A DNA stretch of 64,000 nucleotides. It comes from Sva-07 sp963752815. GTDB taxonomy: Bacteria; Actinomycetota; Acidimicrobiia; Acidimicrobiales; Ilumatobacteraceae. The notes under the pieces were generated by a model. The model ran no database searches. It saw only the letters and a program-made list of their open reading frames with translations, and was not told where the DNA came from. Position 1 is the first letter of the stretch. Every line of letters starts with the position of its first letter. Location: assembly GCA_963752815.1 (NCBI GenBank), contig CAVVZI010000001.1:41082-105081 (forward strand). Direction: 5' to 3'. The translations under genes were made by a program, and so were the position numbers. Shown in pieces: positions 51,484-62,234 of the stretch.

Positions 51484-52393
51484 ATGAATCGACGTCGCCT
51501 CGTCCAGTTCGCCTCGGTCGCCGCCCTCGCCCTCGCGCTCGCCGCCTGCGGGAGCGATGGGACCGCCTCGAACGACACCGCGTCGCCCGACACGGGCGGA
51601 TCAGCTGAGCCCGGATCGGATCAAGGCGATGGCGACACGCTGCCGGCGCCCGAGGGGTACGCCCATCCGACCGGCCCGGACGACGTGGTGATCGAATACA
51701 CGCGAGCTCAGTGGGTTCACCACGCGGGAGTACGCGTTCCAACAGCCGCCGATGGTCCTGATCTCGGGCGACGGTCGCGTGTTCACCACCGGCCCGCAGA
51801 TCGCCATCTATCCGGGTCCGGCGTTGCCCAACATCCAGGTCGGCACGATCACCGAGGAGGCGGTGCAGCAGTTGCTGTCGATCGCCGACGACGACGGATT
51901 GTTCGCCGAGATCGACTACACCGAGGAGTCGCTGGTCGCCGACGCCTCGACGGCCACGGTCACGATCAACGTCGATGGCACGTCCTGGGTGCACTCGGCG
52001 TATGCCCTCGGTATGGACGAGCCGGGCAAGACACCGTCACCCGAGCGGGCGACGCTGCTCGAGTTCACCGCGCAACTCACGGACCTCGCCGGCACGGTCG
52101 GAGCCGACCAACTCGGCCCGACCGATGCCTTCGCGCCGGACAACTACCTGATCCAGTCGGTCGAAGCGGCCACACCGACCACCACGGCCGACGGCATCGA
52201 GCCGACGATCGTCGACTGGCCGACCACTGCCGACGTCGCGCTCGCCGATGCCACCCAGTGCGCCGTCGTCTCCGCCGAGTCGGTCGGTGACCTGTTCACG
52301 AACGCCGACCAGCTCACCTACTTCGTCGACGACGGCGTCACCTACCAGGTGGTCGCCGTGCAACAACTGCCGCAACGCACCTGCGACAACTAG
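51484..52393 (+). CDS. Lipoprotein of unknown function, frameshifted
   Basis: About 302 residues. The start MNRRRLVQFASVAALALALA with AACGSDGT is a lipobox signal (LAAC, cysteine at residue 22), so it is anchored to the outer face of the membrane. An acidic Ser/Asp/Gly linker follows, then GFTTREYAFQQPPMVLISGD, VTINVDGTSWVHSAYALGMD and a C-terminal part with VTYQVVAVQQLPQRTC. At about 51700 one extra base shifts the frame from VVIEYT to RELSGFTTREY. No known domain was recognised. It overlaps the end of nucS by four bases. Confidence 0.75.
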
Positions 52394-53050
52394 AACAGGC
52401 GGAGGTCGGTGGGACGCATGCCGCGGAGTTCGTCGTAGTCGACCTCGACCCAGCGGAACCCGCGGGCTTCGGCGAGGACGCGGGCCTGCGGTTTGACGAC
52501 CTGCGCCACGAACACCCCGCGCACGTCACCCAACGAGGAATCGAGGTGGAGCCGTTCGATGTAGCGGGCGAGTTGCTCGACACCGTCGATGTCGCCGCGT
52601 CGCTTCACCTCGATGGCGACCACCGTGTCGCTCCCGTCGCGGCACACCAGGTCGATCGGGCCGATGGCCGTCGGGTATTCGCGCCGCACCAGGGTCAGGC
52701 CGACCTCGATGGCGTGCGGGCTGGCCGCCAGGAGCTCCTGGAGATGCGCCTCCACACCGTCCTTCTGCAGCCCGGGATCGACACCGAGCTCCTGGGAGAC
52801 GTCGCTGAACACCTCGTGGAGGGTGATCGTCAGCGTCTCCTGCTTCGGGTTCGTCACGACCCACTCGTCGCCGCGCGTCGACGAGCATGTTCGGCGCGTT
52901 CATCCAGTTCAACGGCTTGTAGGCGCCGCCATCGGCATGGATCGCCACGCAGCCGTCGGCCTTCACCATGATCAACCGGGTCGCTTCGGGGAGGTGGGCA
53001 TCGAGACGACCCGAGTAGTCGACCGAGCAGCGGGCGATCACCAGGCGCAC
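52390..53050 (-). CDS. nucS: Endonuclease NucS (EndoMS) for mismatch repair, frameshifted
   Basis: Cuts DNA at mismatches in actinobacteria that lack MutS/MutL. About 220 residues after correction: MRLVIARCSVDYSGRLDAHL, VKADGCVAIHADGGAYKPLN, WMNAPNMLVDAR, DEWVVTNPKQETLTITLHEV, the catalytic region IGPIDLVCRDGSDTVVAIEV with KRRGDIDGVEQLARYIERL, and the C-terminal LRGMRPTDLRLF. One extra base at about 52870 breaks it. GTG 53050 is supported by TAGCGT eight bases upstream. Confidence 0.92.
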
Positions 53051-53058
53051 GGCGGGCG

Positions 53059-53064
53059 ACGCTA
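53059..53064 (-). promoter_or_regulatory. -10 hexamer TAGCGT before nucS
   Basis: TAGCGT on the minus strand ends eight bases before GTG 53050. Its TAG is also the most likely stop codon of the UbiB gene, so the two genes share these bases. Confidence 0.4.
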
Positions 53065-54711
53065 TCGCGCCGGCGCCGTCGGAGCCGCGGCCGCCCTCGA
53101 CGTGCTCGCGCATGCGCTTCTGGATCAGCTCGCGGCGCTGTTGGAGTTCGCGGTACGTGATCCGGTCGACGTCGGCGGTGAGCCCGAAGCCCGCCCGGAC
53201 GCCGTCCATGTCGAACTCCACCGCCGTCGGATCGACGCCGAGTTCGCGCCCGAGCCGCTCGCCGTGCTTCTGGGCGAACACCATCGAGATGTTGGCGACC
53301 TCGGCGAGGATGTCGAGGTCGGGCGCGAGGCGGGCGATCGCACCGTCGAGGAACACCATGTTCTTCACGTAGAGCATCAGCTCCTTGGGCAGCTTGGCGC
53401 CGTACCCGAGGAGCGCCTTCACGACGCGCTGCACCTCCTTCACCATCTCCTCGCCCGACAGCGTGGTCGGGTCGATGACGTCGTCGTCGAGCCGGAGGTC
53501 CTTGATCACCGCTTCGAGGTCGGTGTCCATCGGGAGCGCGCCGAGGTCGCGCAGGGCGGCCATCTGCGTGCGGACATCGTTGCCGGTGGCGCCGAGCATG
53601 AGGCGGAGGAACGCGTTCCGCCGCGCATCCGACAATCGGCCGACGATGCCGTAGTCGAGCAACGCCGTGCGGCCGTCGGCCATCACGAAGAGGTTGCCGC
53701 CGTGCAGGTCGCCGTGGAAGATGCCCTCCACGATGGCGCCTTCCATGAACGCGATCATCGCGGTGCGGACCACGTCCTCGGTGTCGATGCCGGCGTGCTT
53801 CATGCCGGCGACGTCGTCGAAGTTGAATCCGTAGACGCGTTCCATCACCAGCACGCGCCGGGTGACGAGCGTCGGGTGCGGCCGGGGGACGACGTACTTG
53901 AGCTGGTCGAGGTCGTGCAGCATCGCCGCGATGTCGAGCATGTTGGCGGCTTCCATGCGGAAGTCGAGCTCCTCCACGATCGTCTCGGCGAACAGCTCGA
54001 CCAGTGCCGGCGGGTTGGCGAGCGCAGCGACCGGGATCCGTCCGACGAGGTGCGGCGCGAGCCAGGCCATGACACGCAGGTCGCGGCGCACGAGCTTCGA
54101 CACCGCCGGGCGTTGGACCTTGACCACGACCTGCTCGCCGGTCTTCAACCGGGCGGCGTGGACCTGGGCGATCGACGCCGAGGCGAGCGCCGTCTCGTCG
54201 AACGATTCGAAGATGTCCTCCAGCCGCGCGCCCAGATCCTGCTCGACGGTGAGCCGGACCGCCTCGAACGGTTCGGGCGGAACCTGGTCGCGGCACTTCT
54301 TGAACTCCTCGACGAGTTCGGTCGGGAACAGCCCCTCACCCGAGGAGATGATCTGGCCGAGCTTGATGTAGGTGGGTCCGAGGACCTCGGCGGCCTTCCG
54401 CAGACGCTTCGAGATGTCGGCCCGACTGGCGGCCGGGTCGCTGTCGTAGCGGTTGAGCCGCTTGCGAACGAGCCACGGCGCGACCGCGGTGGTCAGCCGT
54501 CCGCCGACCGACACGACACGCGAGCTCCCGGCGGCAGGCGCGACGGCTTCGTGAGCGCCGGGACCTCGGCCTGGGCCTGTCGTCGCAGCGTGACGGCGAG
54601 GTTCAGCCAGCGGACGTCGTCGCGCTCGACCTCCCACGGGGCCTCGTCGGTGAACGATGCCCAGGACAGATCGCCGGGCTTGTCGAGCGGCCGGGGATGG
54701 CATGACGCCAT
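53062..54711 (-). CDS. ABC1/UbiB family atypical kinase, frameshifted
   Basis: About 550 residues. N-terminal segment DEAPWEVERDDVRWLNLAVT is in a different frame from VVSVGGRLTTAVAPWLVRKR (shift at about 54525). Kinase-like motifs: LGPTYIKLGQIISSGEGLFP (KxGQ), ASASIAQVHAARLKTGEQVV (A-rich loop), VVKVQRPAV, EELDFRMEAANML, FHGDLHGGNLFVMADGRTAL and LDYGIVGRLSD. UbiB-type proteins support quinone or lipid metabolism. The frame runs into nucS without a stop; one base removed near 53066-53110 would end it at TAG 53062-53064. ATG 54711 (MASCHPRPLDKPG). Confidence 0.85.
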
Positions 54712-54767
54712 GATGCCGGAATTCGTGGATAACCGTCGTCGGGCGACCACATGGCAACATCGCCGTC

Positions 54768-55266
54768 ATGAACGCCACCGGCACGAACGCCAGGCACGGA
54801 CGCACACGACGAATCGACCGTTCCGGGTCCTCGGGATCCAACAGATCGCCATCGGCGGCCTCGACAAGGGCGCGCTCAGCGGACTGTGGACGGGACTGCT
54901 CGGCGTCGAGAAGGTCGGCGACTACGTGAGCGAGTCGGAGAACGTCGACGAGGACATCCTGCGCCTCGGCTCGGGTCCGCACGCCGTGGAGATCGACCTG
55001 ATGCAGCCGCTCGATCCCGAGCGCGCCCGAAGGTCCACGTCCCGACGCTCAACCACGTCGGGCTGTGGATCGACGATCTGGCGGCGTGCGTCGAGTGGCT
55101 GACCGAGCAGGGGATGCGCTTCACGCCGGGCGGGATCCGCAAGGGCGCGGCGGGCCACGACGTGTGCTTCATCCACCCGAAGGGCAACGACGACACCCCG
55201 CGCAGCGGCGAGGGCGTGCTGATCGAGTTGATCCAGGCGCCGGACGACGTGATCGCCGCAGGCTGA
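54768..55266 (+). CDS. VOC/glyoxalase-family protein, frameshifted
   Basis: About 165 residues: FRVLGIQQIAIGGLDKGALS, LWTGLLGVEKVGDYVSESEN, then after a shift at about 55028, KVHVPTLNHVGLWIDDLAAC, VEWLTEQGMRFTPGGIRKGA, and GHDVCFIHPKGNDDTPRSGE with VLIELIQAP. Two betaalphabetabetabeta modules and the final E of LIEL fit the VOC superfamily (methylmalonyl-CoA epimerase and glyoxalase I type). ATG 54768 is the nearest start, but it is in a third frame, so the true N-terminus is unresolved. It is divergent from the UbiB gene. Confidence 0.7.
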
Positions 55267-55379
55267 GGTTCGGCGCCGAGACGCTGATCGCGACGCCGGC
55301 GGCGGCGCCGCTCGACGGACGGCTCCTGAAGAGATTCTGAAGGAATGACCGACATCTCCTGAGGACATGCCTCGTGCCG

Positions 55380-55408
55380 GTGACAATCCGCCCGGCCACA
55401 CCTACTGT
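55380..55408 (+). promoter_or_regulatory. Candidate promoter upstream of the dimethylformamidase-like gene
   Basis: GTGACA (55380-55385), a 17-base spacer and TACTGT (55403-55408) resemble a sigma-70-type -35/-10 pair, 82 bases before ATG 55491. This gene has a Shine-Dalgarno and a longer leader, unlike many genes in the window. Nothing else is seen in 55267-55379. Confidence 0.4.
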
Positions 55409-55490
55409 CACTCTTGGCGGAGGTTTCACCGCGGTTCATTCCGATGAATCGAGGGCTAGTGGCGCAATACGACGCGCTGGAGGTGGCGGC

Positions 55491-58400
55491 ATGGAAACTG
55501 GTAAAAGCGGAGAGAACGGACACGACGTCGGTCGCGGACGGCGTCGACCGGTCAGTCGACGCTCGTTCATGAAAGGTGCTGCCATCGGGGCGGGCATCGC
55601 CGCGACCGATCTGTCGTTCGTGTCCGATCTGGCGATGGCGGCCACCAACGCCGTTCTCGTCGAGAACGCGCTCGCGGGGTCGGCCGACTGGGACCTCAGT
55701 TACGTCGACGACACCATCGAGGGGTTCGCCACGGAGTTCAGCGTCAACGCCGGCGATTCGGTCGCGTTCAAGATCAACACGCCATCCAAGAACTATCGCA
55801 TCGACATCTATCGCGTCGGTTGGTACGGCGGCGTCGGCGCGCGCAAGGTGGCCTCGATCCCACGCGTGCTCTCCGTGGCGCAGACCCAACCGGCACCGGT
55901 TCGAAACGCCGCCCTCGGTCTCGTCGATTGCGGGAACTGGGCCGTTTCAGCGACCTGGTCGGTGCCGACGAGTGCGGTGTCGGGTGTCTACGTCGCCAAC
56001 TTCGTCCGACTCGACGTGCCCGGGGAACCTGCGAACCGGGCATTGTTCGTCGTGCGCAACGACGGCCGCACGAGTGACATTCTCGTGCAGACCTCGGACA
56101 CGACATATCAGGCCTACAACCGGTGGGGCGGCAACAGCCTGTACTACGGCGACAATCAGGCCCAGTTCGGCCGCGCCGTGAAGGTGAGCTACAACCGGCC
56201 CGTCGAATCCGGTCAGCTCGAGAACGACTTCTACTATGCCGAACTGCCGCTCGTGCGGTGGCTCGAACGCAACGGCTACGACGTCGCGTACACGTCCTGC
56301 ATCGACACCGAGCGACGACCGGCCGAGCTGTTGAAGCACAAGGTGTTCGTGTCGTCGGGGCATGACGAGTACTGGTCCGGCACGATGCGCGCCAATGTGG
56401 AAGCCGCGAGGGACGCCGGGGTCAACCTCATTTTCATGACCGGCAACGAAGTGTTCTGGAAGGTGCGCTGGGAATCGAGCATCGACGGCCAGGGGACACC
56501 GTTCAAGACCCTGGTCTGCTACAAGGAAACGCTCGACGACGCGAAGATCGATCCGAGCCCGGAGTGGACCGGTACCTGGCGCGACACGAGGTTCAGCCCG
56601 CCGTCCAACGGCGGGCGGCCCGAGAATGCGCTGACCGGCACGCTCTTCAAGGCGATCAACTCGGTCGACGACACGGACTTCGCGATCGAAGTGCCGTACG
56701 CCTACTCGCGGCTGCGATTCTGGCGGAACACGAGCATCGCGTCGTTGGCGCCGGGCACGAAGGCGACGCTGACGAACGCCACCTTGGGTTACGAATGGAA
56801 CACCGACGGCGACCTGCCCGGTCGCCCAGGAGGCTTGATCCGCCTGTCCGAGACCACGGCGATCTGCAACGAGGTGCTGCGTGACCACGGCAAGACCTAC
56901 ACCCCCGGTCCACTGACGCACTACCTGACGCTGTATCGGGCAGCGAGCGGAGCGCTCGTGTGGAGCACGGGCACCGTTCAGTGGGCGTGGGGTCTCGACG
57001 ACTACCACACGAACCGACCGATCTTCGTCGTCCCGGTCGATGTGCGCATTCAACAAGCGACACTCAACATGCTCGCGGACATGGGAGCTCAGCCGACGAG
57101 CCGCCAGAGCGGGCTCGTCGCGGCGACGAAGTCGACCGACACGCTTGCCGCCGGTGTCGACCCTCGTGTCGCCCGCTCCGGGATCGTCGCTGGAGATCGG
57201 GTCGGCAGTGACACTGTCGGGAACTGCCGTCGACAGCGGCGGTGGGCGGGTCGCCGCCGTCGAGGTGTCCGTCGACGGCGGAGCCTCGTGGCATCCGGCG
57301 GTCGGACAGCGACACCTGGTCGTACACGTTCGTGCCGACCGTGCTCGGCACGATCAACGTCCGGGTTCGCGCCACCGATGACAGCTGCAACCTCGAGCCG
57401 ATCGACCCAGGCGTCAATCTGCAGGCGGTGGCTCGACAACTTCCGGGATCGCTGTGGAACGAGAATGTCGTGCCTGCGGTCGTCGCGGCGGACGATCCGA
57501 GCGCTCTCGAACTCGGTGTGCGCTTCGTGTCGAGCGTCGACGCGTTCGTCACCGGAATCCGTTTCTACAAGGGCCCAGGAAACGTCGGACAACACATCGG
57601 TCGGATCTGGACGGCATCCGGTGGTCTCCTGAGGACCGCCACGTTCACGTCCGAGACAGCGTCGGGTTGGCAGACGGTGATGTTCTCCGCTCCCGTGGCC
57701 GTCAAGGCCGGCACGAACTACGTCGCGTCGTACACCGCCCCGAGTGGTCACTACGCGGTCGACAGCGCCTACTTCTCGTCGGGCTATGAATTGGCACCCC
57801 TTGCGTGCACCGGCCAACGGTGAGGGTGGATCGAACGGGCTGTTCGGTAGTCCGGGGTCGTTCCCCTCGTCGTCGTTCGGGGCATCGAACTACTGGGTCG
57901 ACCCGATCCTCGACGACGACGATGCACGGCCGCCATCGATCGTCACTACCTCGCCCGCGTCCTCGGTGTCGCAGGTGAGCGTGTCGTCGGTGATCACCGC
58001 GACGTTCAGCGAGGCCGTCGCGCCGAACTCGGTCGGTCTCAGCGTTGCCGGTCCAGCCGGACCGGTGGCGGGTGTCACGAGCTACGACAGCGCGACCCGT
58101 ACTGCCTCGTTCACGGCGTCGGCGCCGTTGGAGCCGTTGACGACCTATTCGGCGACCGTGATGTCCGCCATCGATACGTCGGGAACCGGCGCTCGAGACG
58201 CCGTATACCTGGACGTTCGCGACGGTCGGCGCACCCGGCACCGTTCCGACGAGCTTGTGGACGAGCAGCGATGCACCACAGACGGCAGCGACCGACGACG
58301 CGAACGCAGTCGAACTCGGTGTGAAGTTCAAGTCCACCGTCGCTGGATTTGTCACGGGCATCCGCTTCTACAAGGGCGAAGGAAACGGCGGCGCACACGT

Positions 58401-60340
58401 CGGCCGGGTGTGGACAGCAGCCGGTCAGATGCTCGGTTCCGTGACGTTCGCGGACGAGAGCGAGAGCGGGTGGCAGGAAGCTCGATTCGCCACTCCGATC
58501 CAGGTGGCCGCCAACACGATCTACGTCGCGTCGTATCTCGCCTCGCAAGGGCACTACGCGGTGACCGCCGGCCAATTCAACGGGTCGGCGGTCACCCGAG
58601 GTCCGCTGCAGGGCGTCGACGGCTCGATACCCGGAGGCAACGGCGTCTACCGCTACGGCGCTGACGGTGGCTTCCCGACGTCGAGCTACGGAAACTCGAA
58701 CTACTGGGTGGACGTCGTGTTCACGACGCCTGCCGACGTCAATGAACCGGCCGTCGTCACGTACGACGCCAGCGTCGAACCTGGAGGGTGTCGCAGCGAC
58801 CCAGCCGGTGTCGGTGGTCTTCGACAAGGCCGTCAAGAGCGGAGCAACGCTCACGCTCGTCGATGCGGGTGGCAATGGAGTCAACGGGCAGGCGGCGTAC
58901 GACGCGTCGACCCGAACGCTGACGTTCACGGCGGCGTCGGCGCTGGCGGCCGGCGTGAAGTACACGGCCGCCGTGACGGCGACGGCGACCAACAACGTCC
59001 CGATGGCGGCGCCATACACCTGGTCGTTCTCCACCGCGACCGCGGTCGGTCAGTGTCCAGCGACGCTCTGGACCACCGCCGCCGTCCCGAGTACTCCCAG
59101 ACGCGAACGACAGCGATCCGATCGAGGTCGGCGTCAAGTTCCAGGTCGATGTCGACGGCGCAATCTCGGCGATCAGGTTCTTCAAAGGTCCTGGAAACGT
59201 CGGGTCGCACGTCGGACATCTGTGGCGCTCGGACGGTCAACTTCTCGGCACGGTCGCGTTCTCCTCGGAGTCGGCCACCGGATGGCAGCAAGCGAACTTC
59301 GGCACGCCCATCGGAGTTTCGGCGGGGCAGACCTACGTGGCGTCGTACTTCGCGCCGCTCGGGGCACTATGCCGTCGACTCCGGCGGACTCAACGGAGCC
59401 GTCGATCGTGCTCCGTTGCACGCCCTCGGAAGCGTCGCCTCTGGTGGGAACGGCGTCTTCGCCTACGGCCTGGGATCGTTCCCGAACGGCTCGTATCAGG
59501 GGTCCAATTACTGGGTCGACGTCGTGTTCGTCGATTCGTCCGGCCCCGTGGTGAGTTCGCGGTTCCCGGCCAGTGGCTCGGTGGGCGTCGCGCTGACGAC
59601 CATCGTCACGGCTTCGTTCAACGAGGCGATCCAAGCAGGGTCCGCGACCATCGAACTCCGGGATTCGCAGGGAGCGATCGTTGGTGGCTCGACATCGTAC
59701 GATTCGTCGACTCGGACGCTCACGTTGACTCCGGCGGGCTCCCTTGTGTCGGGCTCGGGCTACACGGCGTCGGTGAGCGGCGCTCGCGACGTGTCAGGCA
59801 ACCTGATGTCAGGCACGACGAGTTGGTCCTTCAGCACCTCGATCGGTGTCGATCGTGAACCTGTTCGGCGAGGCGACCCCGCCCACCCCGTCCGCCAACG
59901 ACTCCGACGCCCTCGAGCTCGGGATGCGGTTCCGGTCGTCCGTATCCGGCAAGGTCCACGGTGTCCGGTTCTACAAGGGTGCAGCGAACGGTGGCGCGCA
60001 CGTCGGCCACCTGTGGACTGCCGATGGGACACTGCTCGCGACTGCGGTCTTCGGCGGGGAGACATCGAGCGGATGGCAGTCCGCGTCGTTCGATGCGCCG
60101 GTCGCGATCGCGGCCAATACCGACTACGTGGTGTCGTACTACGCGCCGCAGGGCGGGTACGCAGTCGCTGCCGCATATTTCGCGGCGGGCGACGTCGTCA
60201 ATGGACCCCTGATCGGGATCGCTGCGTCGGGAGCAACACCGAACGGCCTCTACCGGTACGGCAGCGGTGGAGGCTTCCCGGTGAACTCCTGGAACGCCAC
60301 CAACTACTGGGTCGACGTGGCGTTCGAGGGCGATGTGTGA
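55491..60340 (+). CDS. Tat-exported N,N-dimethylformamidase-like protein with four DUF4082 and three SbsA-type Ig modules, eight frameshifts
   Basis: Reconstructed protein of about 1,600 residues. Shine-Dalgarno GGAGG 55479-55483 and ATG 55491 lead to a twin-arginine signal RRPVSRRSFMKGAAIGAGIA. Then a domain like the C-terminal domain of the DMFase large subunit (about 55660-57115: YRVGWYGGVGARKVASIPRV, LVQTSDTTYQAYNRWGGNSL, SSGHDEYWSGTMRANVEAAR), an Ig-like domain (57145-57415), and DUF4082 modules at about 57440, 58240, 59055 and 59850, each with GIRFYKG or a variant and ending NYWVD, separated by SbsA-type Ig domains. The substrate is unknown. Each of eight breaks (about 57144, 57300, 57803, 58196, 58775, 59099, 59362, 59841) is a +1 shift. 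Confidence 0.85.
57440..60340 (+). repeat. Four imperfect ~800-base coding modules (DUF4082 plus Ig)
   Basis: The modules start at about 57440, 58240, 59055 and 59850. Shared pieces include LELGVRF-like starts, GIRFYKG, G-x-VG-x-(I/V)W, SGWQ and NYWVD. They are direct repeats at protein level only; at the DNA level they have diverged, so they are old. Confidence 0.75.
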
Positions 60341-60353
60341 CCGACTCGCTCGG

Positions 60354-62040
60354 TTAGTTGGCTGGTGGGACGGTGCCGCCGGTGTTCCATACGTTGCCGG
60401 TCCAGATGTTGCCGGGCAGCGTTGAGTTGAACGAGGTGATCGGTCCCCAGAAGCCGCATTTGCCGCCGGCACCTTTTTCGAACACGTTGTTGCGGAACAC
60501 GATGCCGCTGGTCTGGTTGGAGTAGGGCTTGCCGAGGGAGGAACCACCGTAGGCGCAGAAGCCACCGGTGGTGGCCACGAAGTAGTTGTTGTCGATGAGG
60601 TTGTTGCGGACGGGTCCGAAGTCGCCGTAGCCGGTGAGTCCGGCTGAGCAGCCGGCGTCGGGTGGGACGTCGGGGGCGTCGCAGGCGATGGTGTTGTGGC
60701 GGATGGTGGCGTTTTGGCCCATGCGGATGCCGGATTCGTGGATGAGGCCGGTGCTGTCGCGGAATTGGCCGTGGACGTAGGAGTCTTGGATGGTGCAGTC
60801 GTGCCAGCAGTGCATGGAGCGGTTGCCGCCGGTGACGTGGACGCGGGTGGCGGTGAAGTTGACGGCGCCGACGCCGGTGCCTTCACGGTTGCCGACGTTG
60901 ACGTTGCTGTCGGAGATGGTGAACGAGAAGCCGGTGGAGTTCTCGTCGGTGGCGATGGTGCCGTTGATGACTGAGCGGGTGACGGTGACGTTGGCGGCGC
61001 GGATGTCGAGGCTGCAGTTGATGGTCTGGGCGTCGATGACGGTGTTGGCGGCGGTGATGGTGCACGGCCCGCTGTAGACGCTCAGCGCAGTCCCAGCAGG
61101 CACACCCGTATTCGACGCATTCGGAAACCCACCAACCGACGGTGGAGCCGTGGTCGGAGGCGCCGTCGTCGTCGGAGGGGTCGTCGTCGGAGGGGTCGTG
61201 GTCGGTGGAACGCGTGGTCGTGGTCGCGGCATCGTGGTCGGCGGCATCGTGGTCGGCGGAATGGTGGTCGGCGGAAGTGGTCGTAGGTGGAGCAGTCGGG
61301 GTGGCGCTGGGAAGTGTGGTCGGCGGCGCTCCAGGCACGACCTGCGTCTCGTCAGCCGAGAAGAGGACATCGACGTAATAGTTCGAACGTTCCCACGTCT
61401 GCCTCGGGATACCCGGTCCGTACGTGTAGACACCGGCAAGCGCGGTGAGGGCACCGTTGGTCACCGGCGATCGCTGGAAGCCGCGAACATCGGTCGCGTA
61501 CGACCCTCCTGGTGCGCGATACGCCACGATGTACGTCTGCCCGGCCTCCACGGGGACCGGTTGTGTGAAGAAGGCACGCTTCCAGCCGGTCATACCATTT
61601 TCGACGAACGTCGTCGTTGCCAGCAGTCGACCGGTGGACGACCACAACCACGCCGTCTGCGGTCCGACGTTCTCGACGGTGTCGTAGAACTCGACGGCGC
61701 CGATGAAGCCGTCGGAAGACGACTCGAGGTTCGTTGCCGAGCGTCACCGCTGTGCGCTCGTCGTCGACGGGCTCCCCCGGTACGACCGATTCGGACCAGA
61801 TCCCGTATGCAGCTCCGGCGTCGGTAGGCGAGTCCGTCCCAGTAGCCGCGGCGAAGGCGACGTCGCTACTGAATTGGAGGAAAGATCGCCATGGCCGAGC
61901 GATGTCAGCGCACTTGCGAAGCCGACGAGCAGCCCGGCCGCAAGGGCGAACAAGCCGACCCACGCGACCCGTGATCGCAGTAACGCCCGGCCCCGGCCTT
62001 GTGGTGCGGCCGGTTTCGGCATTCGGTGGTGGAATGTCAT
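60354..62040 (-). CDS. Secreted DUF4082 protein with Thr/Pro linker and right-handed beta-helix domain, frameshifted
   Basis: About 560 residues after joining frames. ATG 62040 with Shine-Dalgarno GGAGAG; N-terminal signal or anchor RVAWVGLFALAAGLLVGFAS; DUF4082 domain (about 61380-61810: AAYGIWSESVVPGEP, SSTGRLLATTTFVENGMTGW, YIVAYRAPGGSYATDVRGFQ, RSNYYVDVLFSADE); a Thr/Pro linker (61150-61310); then a beta-helix with NTVIDAQTINCSLDIRAANV, MHCWHDCTIQDSYVHGQFRD and GIVFRNNVFEKGAGGKCGFW, as in polysaccharide lyases or pectate-lyase-like proteins. Frames change at about 61880, 61730 and 61279. It converges on the previous gene with a 13-base gap. Confidence 0.8.
61142..61290. repeat. Short tandem repeats encoding the Thr/Pro linker
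   Basis: Repeats of GTGGTCGGCGG(A/C)AT(G/C) and GTCGTCGGAGGGGTCGTC type, about 12-15 bases each, encode PPTT-rich sequence on the minus strand. Such repeats change length easily, and one frameshift (about 61279) lies at its edge. Confidence 0.7.
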
Positions 62041-62125
62041 GGGGTCTCTCCATCGCTGATGGTGGTCGATGTCTCATCGATCCGACTCCGCCCGACTGAG
62101 GTCCCGCCGCAGGGTAGTCACCTGA

Positions 62126-62154
62126 ATGTAATATTTGCAATGAAATCGCAACAA
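62126..62154 (-). promoter_or_regulatory. Candidate promoter of the beta-helix protein gene
   Basis: On the minus strand TTGTTG (62154-62149), a 17-base spacer and TTACAT (62131-62126) form a -35/-10 pair about 85 bases before ATG 62040. The 62121-62160 segment is strikingly AT-rich for this window. Confidence 0.45.
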
Positions 62155-62185
62155 TTCATCCTGCGTTCCACCGATGCGATATGGA

Positions 62186-62208
62186 GACAGACAAGGCAAC
62201 GGTCTGTC
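62186..62208. terminator. Hairpin after the flippase gene
   Basis: GACAGAC (62186-62192) / GTCTGTC (62202-62208) with a 9-base loop lies 27 bases past the flippase stop, before the AT-rich promoter of the next minus-strand gene. Confidence 0.45.
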
Positions 62209-62234
62209 AGATCACGCCGCCGTTCGGGCCGGGG

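Noticed and set aside
61150..61827. Plus-strand glycine/valine-rich open frame (VVGG repeats)
   Set aside because: Antisense reading of the Thr/Pro linker of the beta-helix protein gene.
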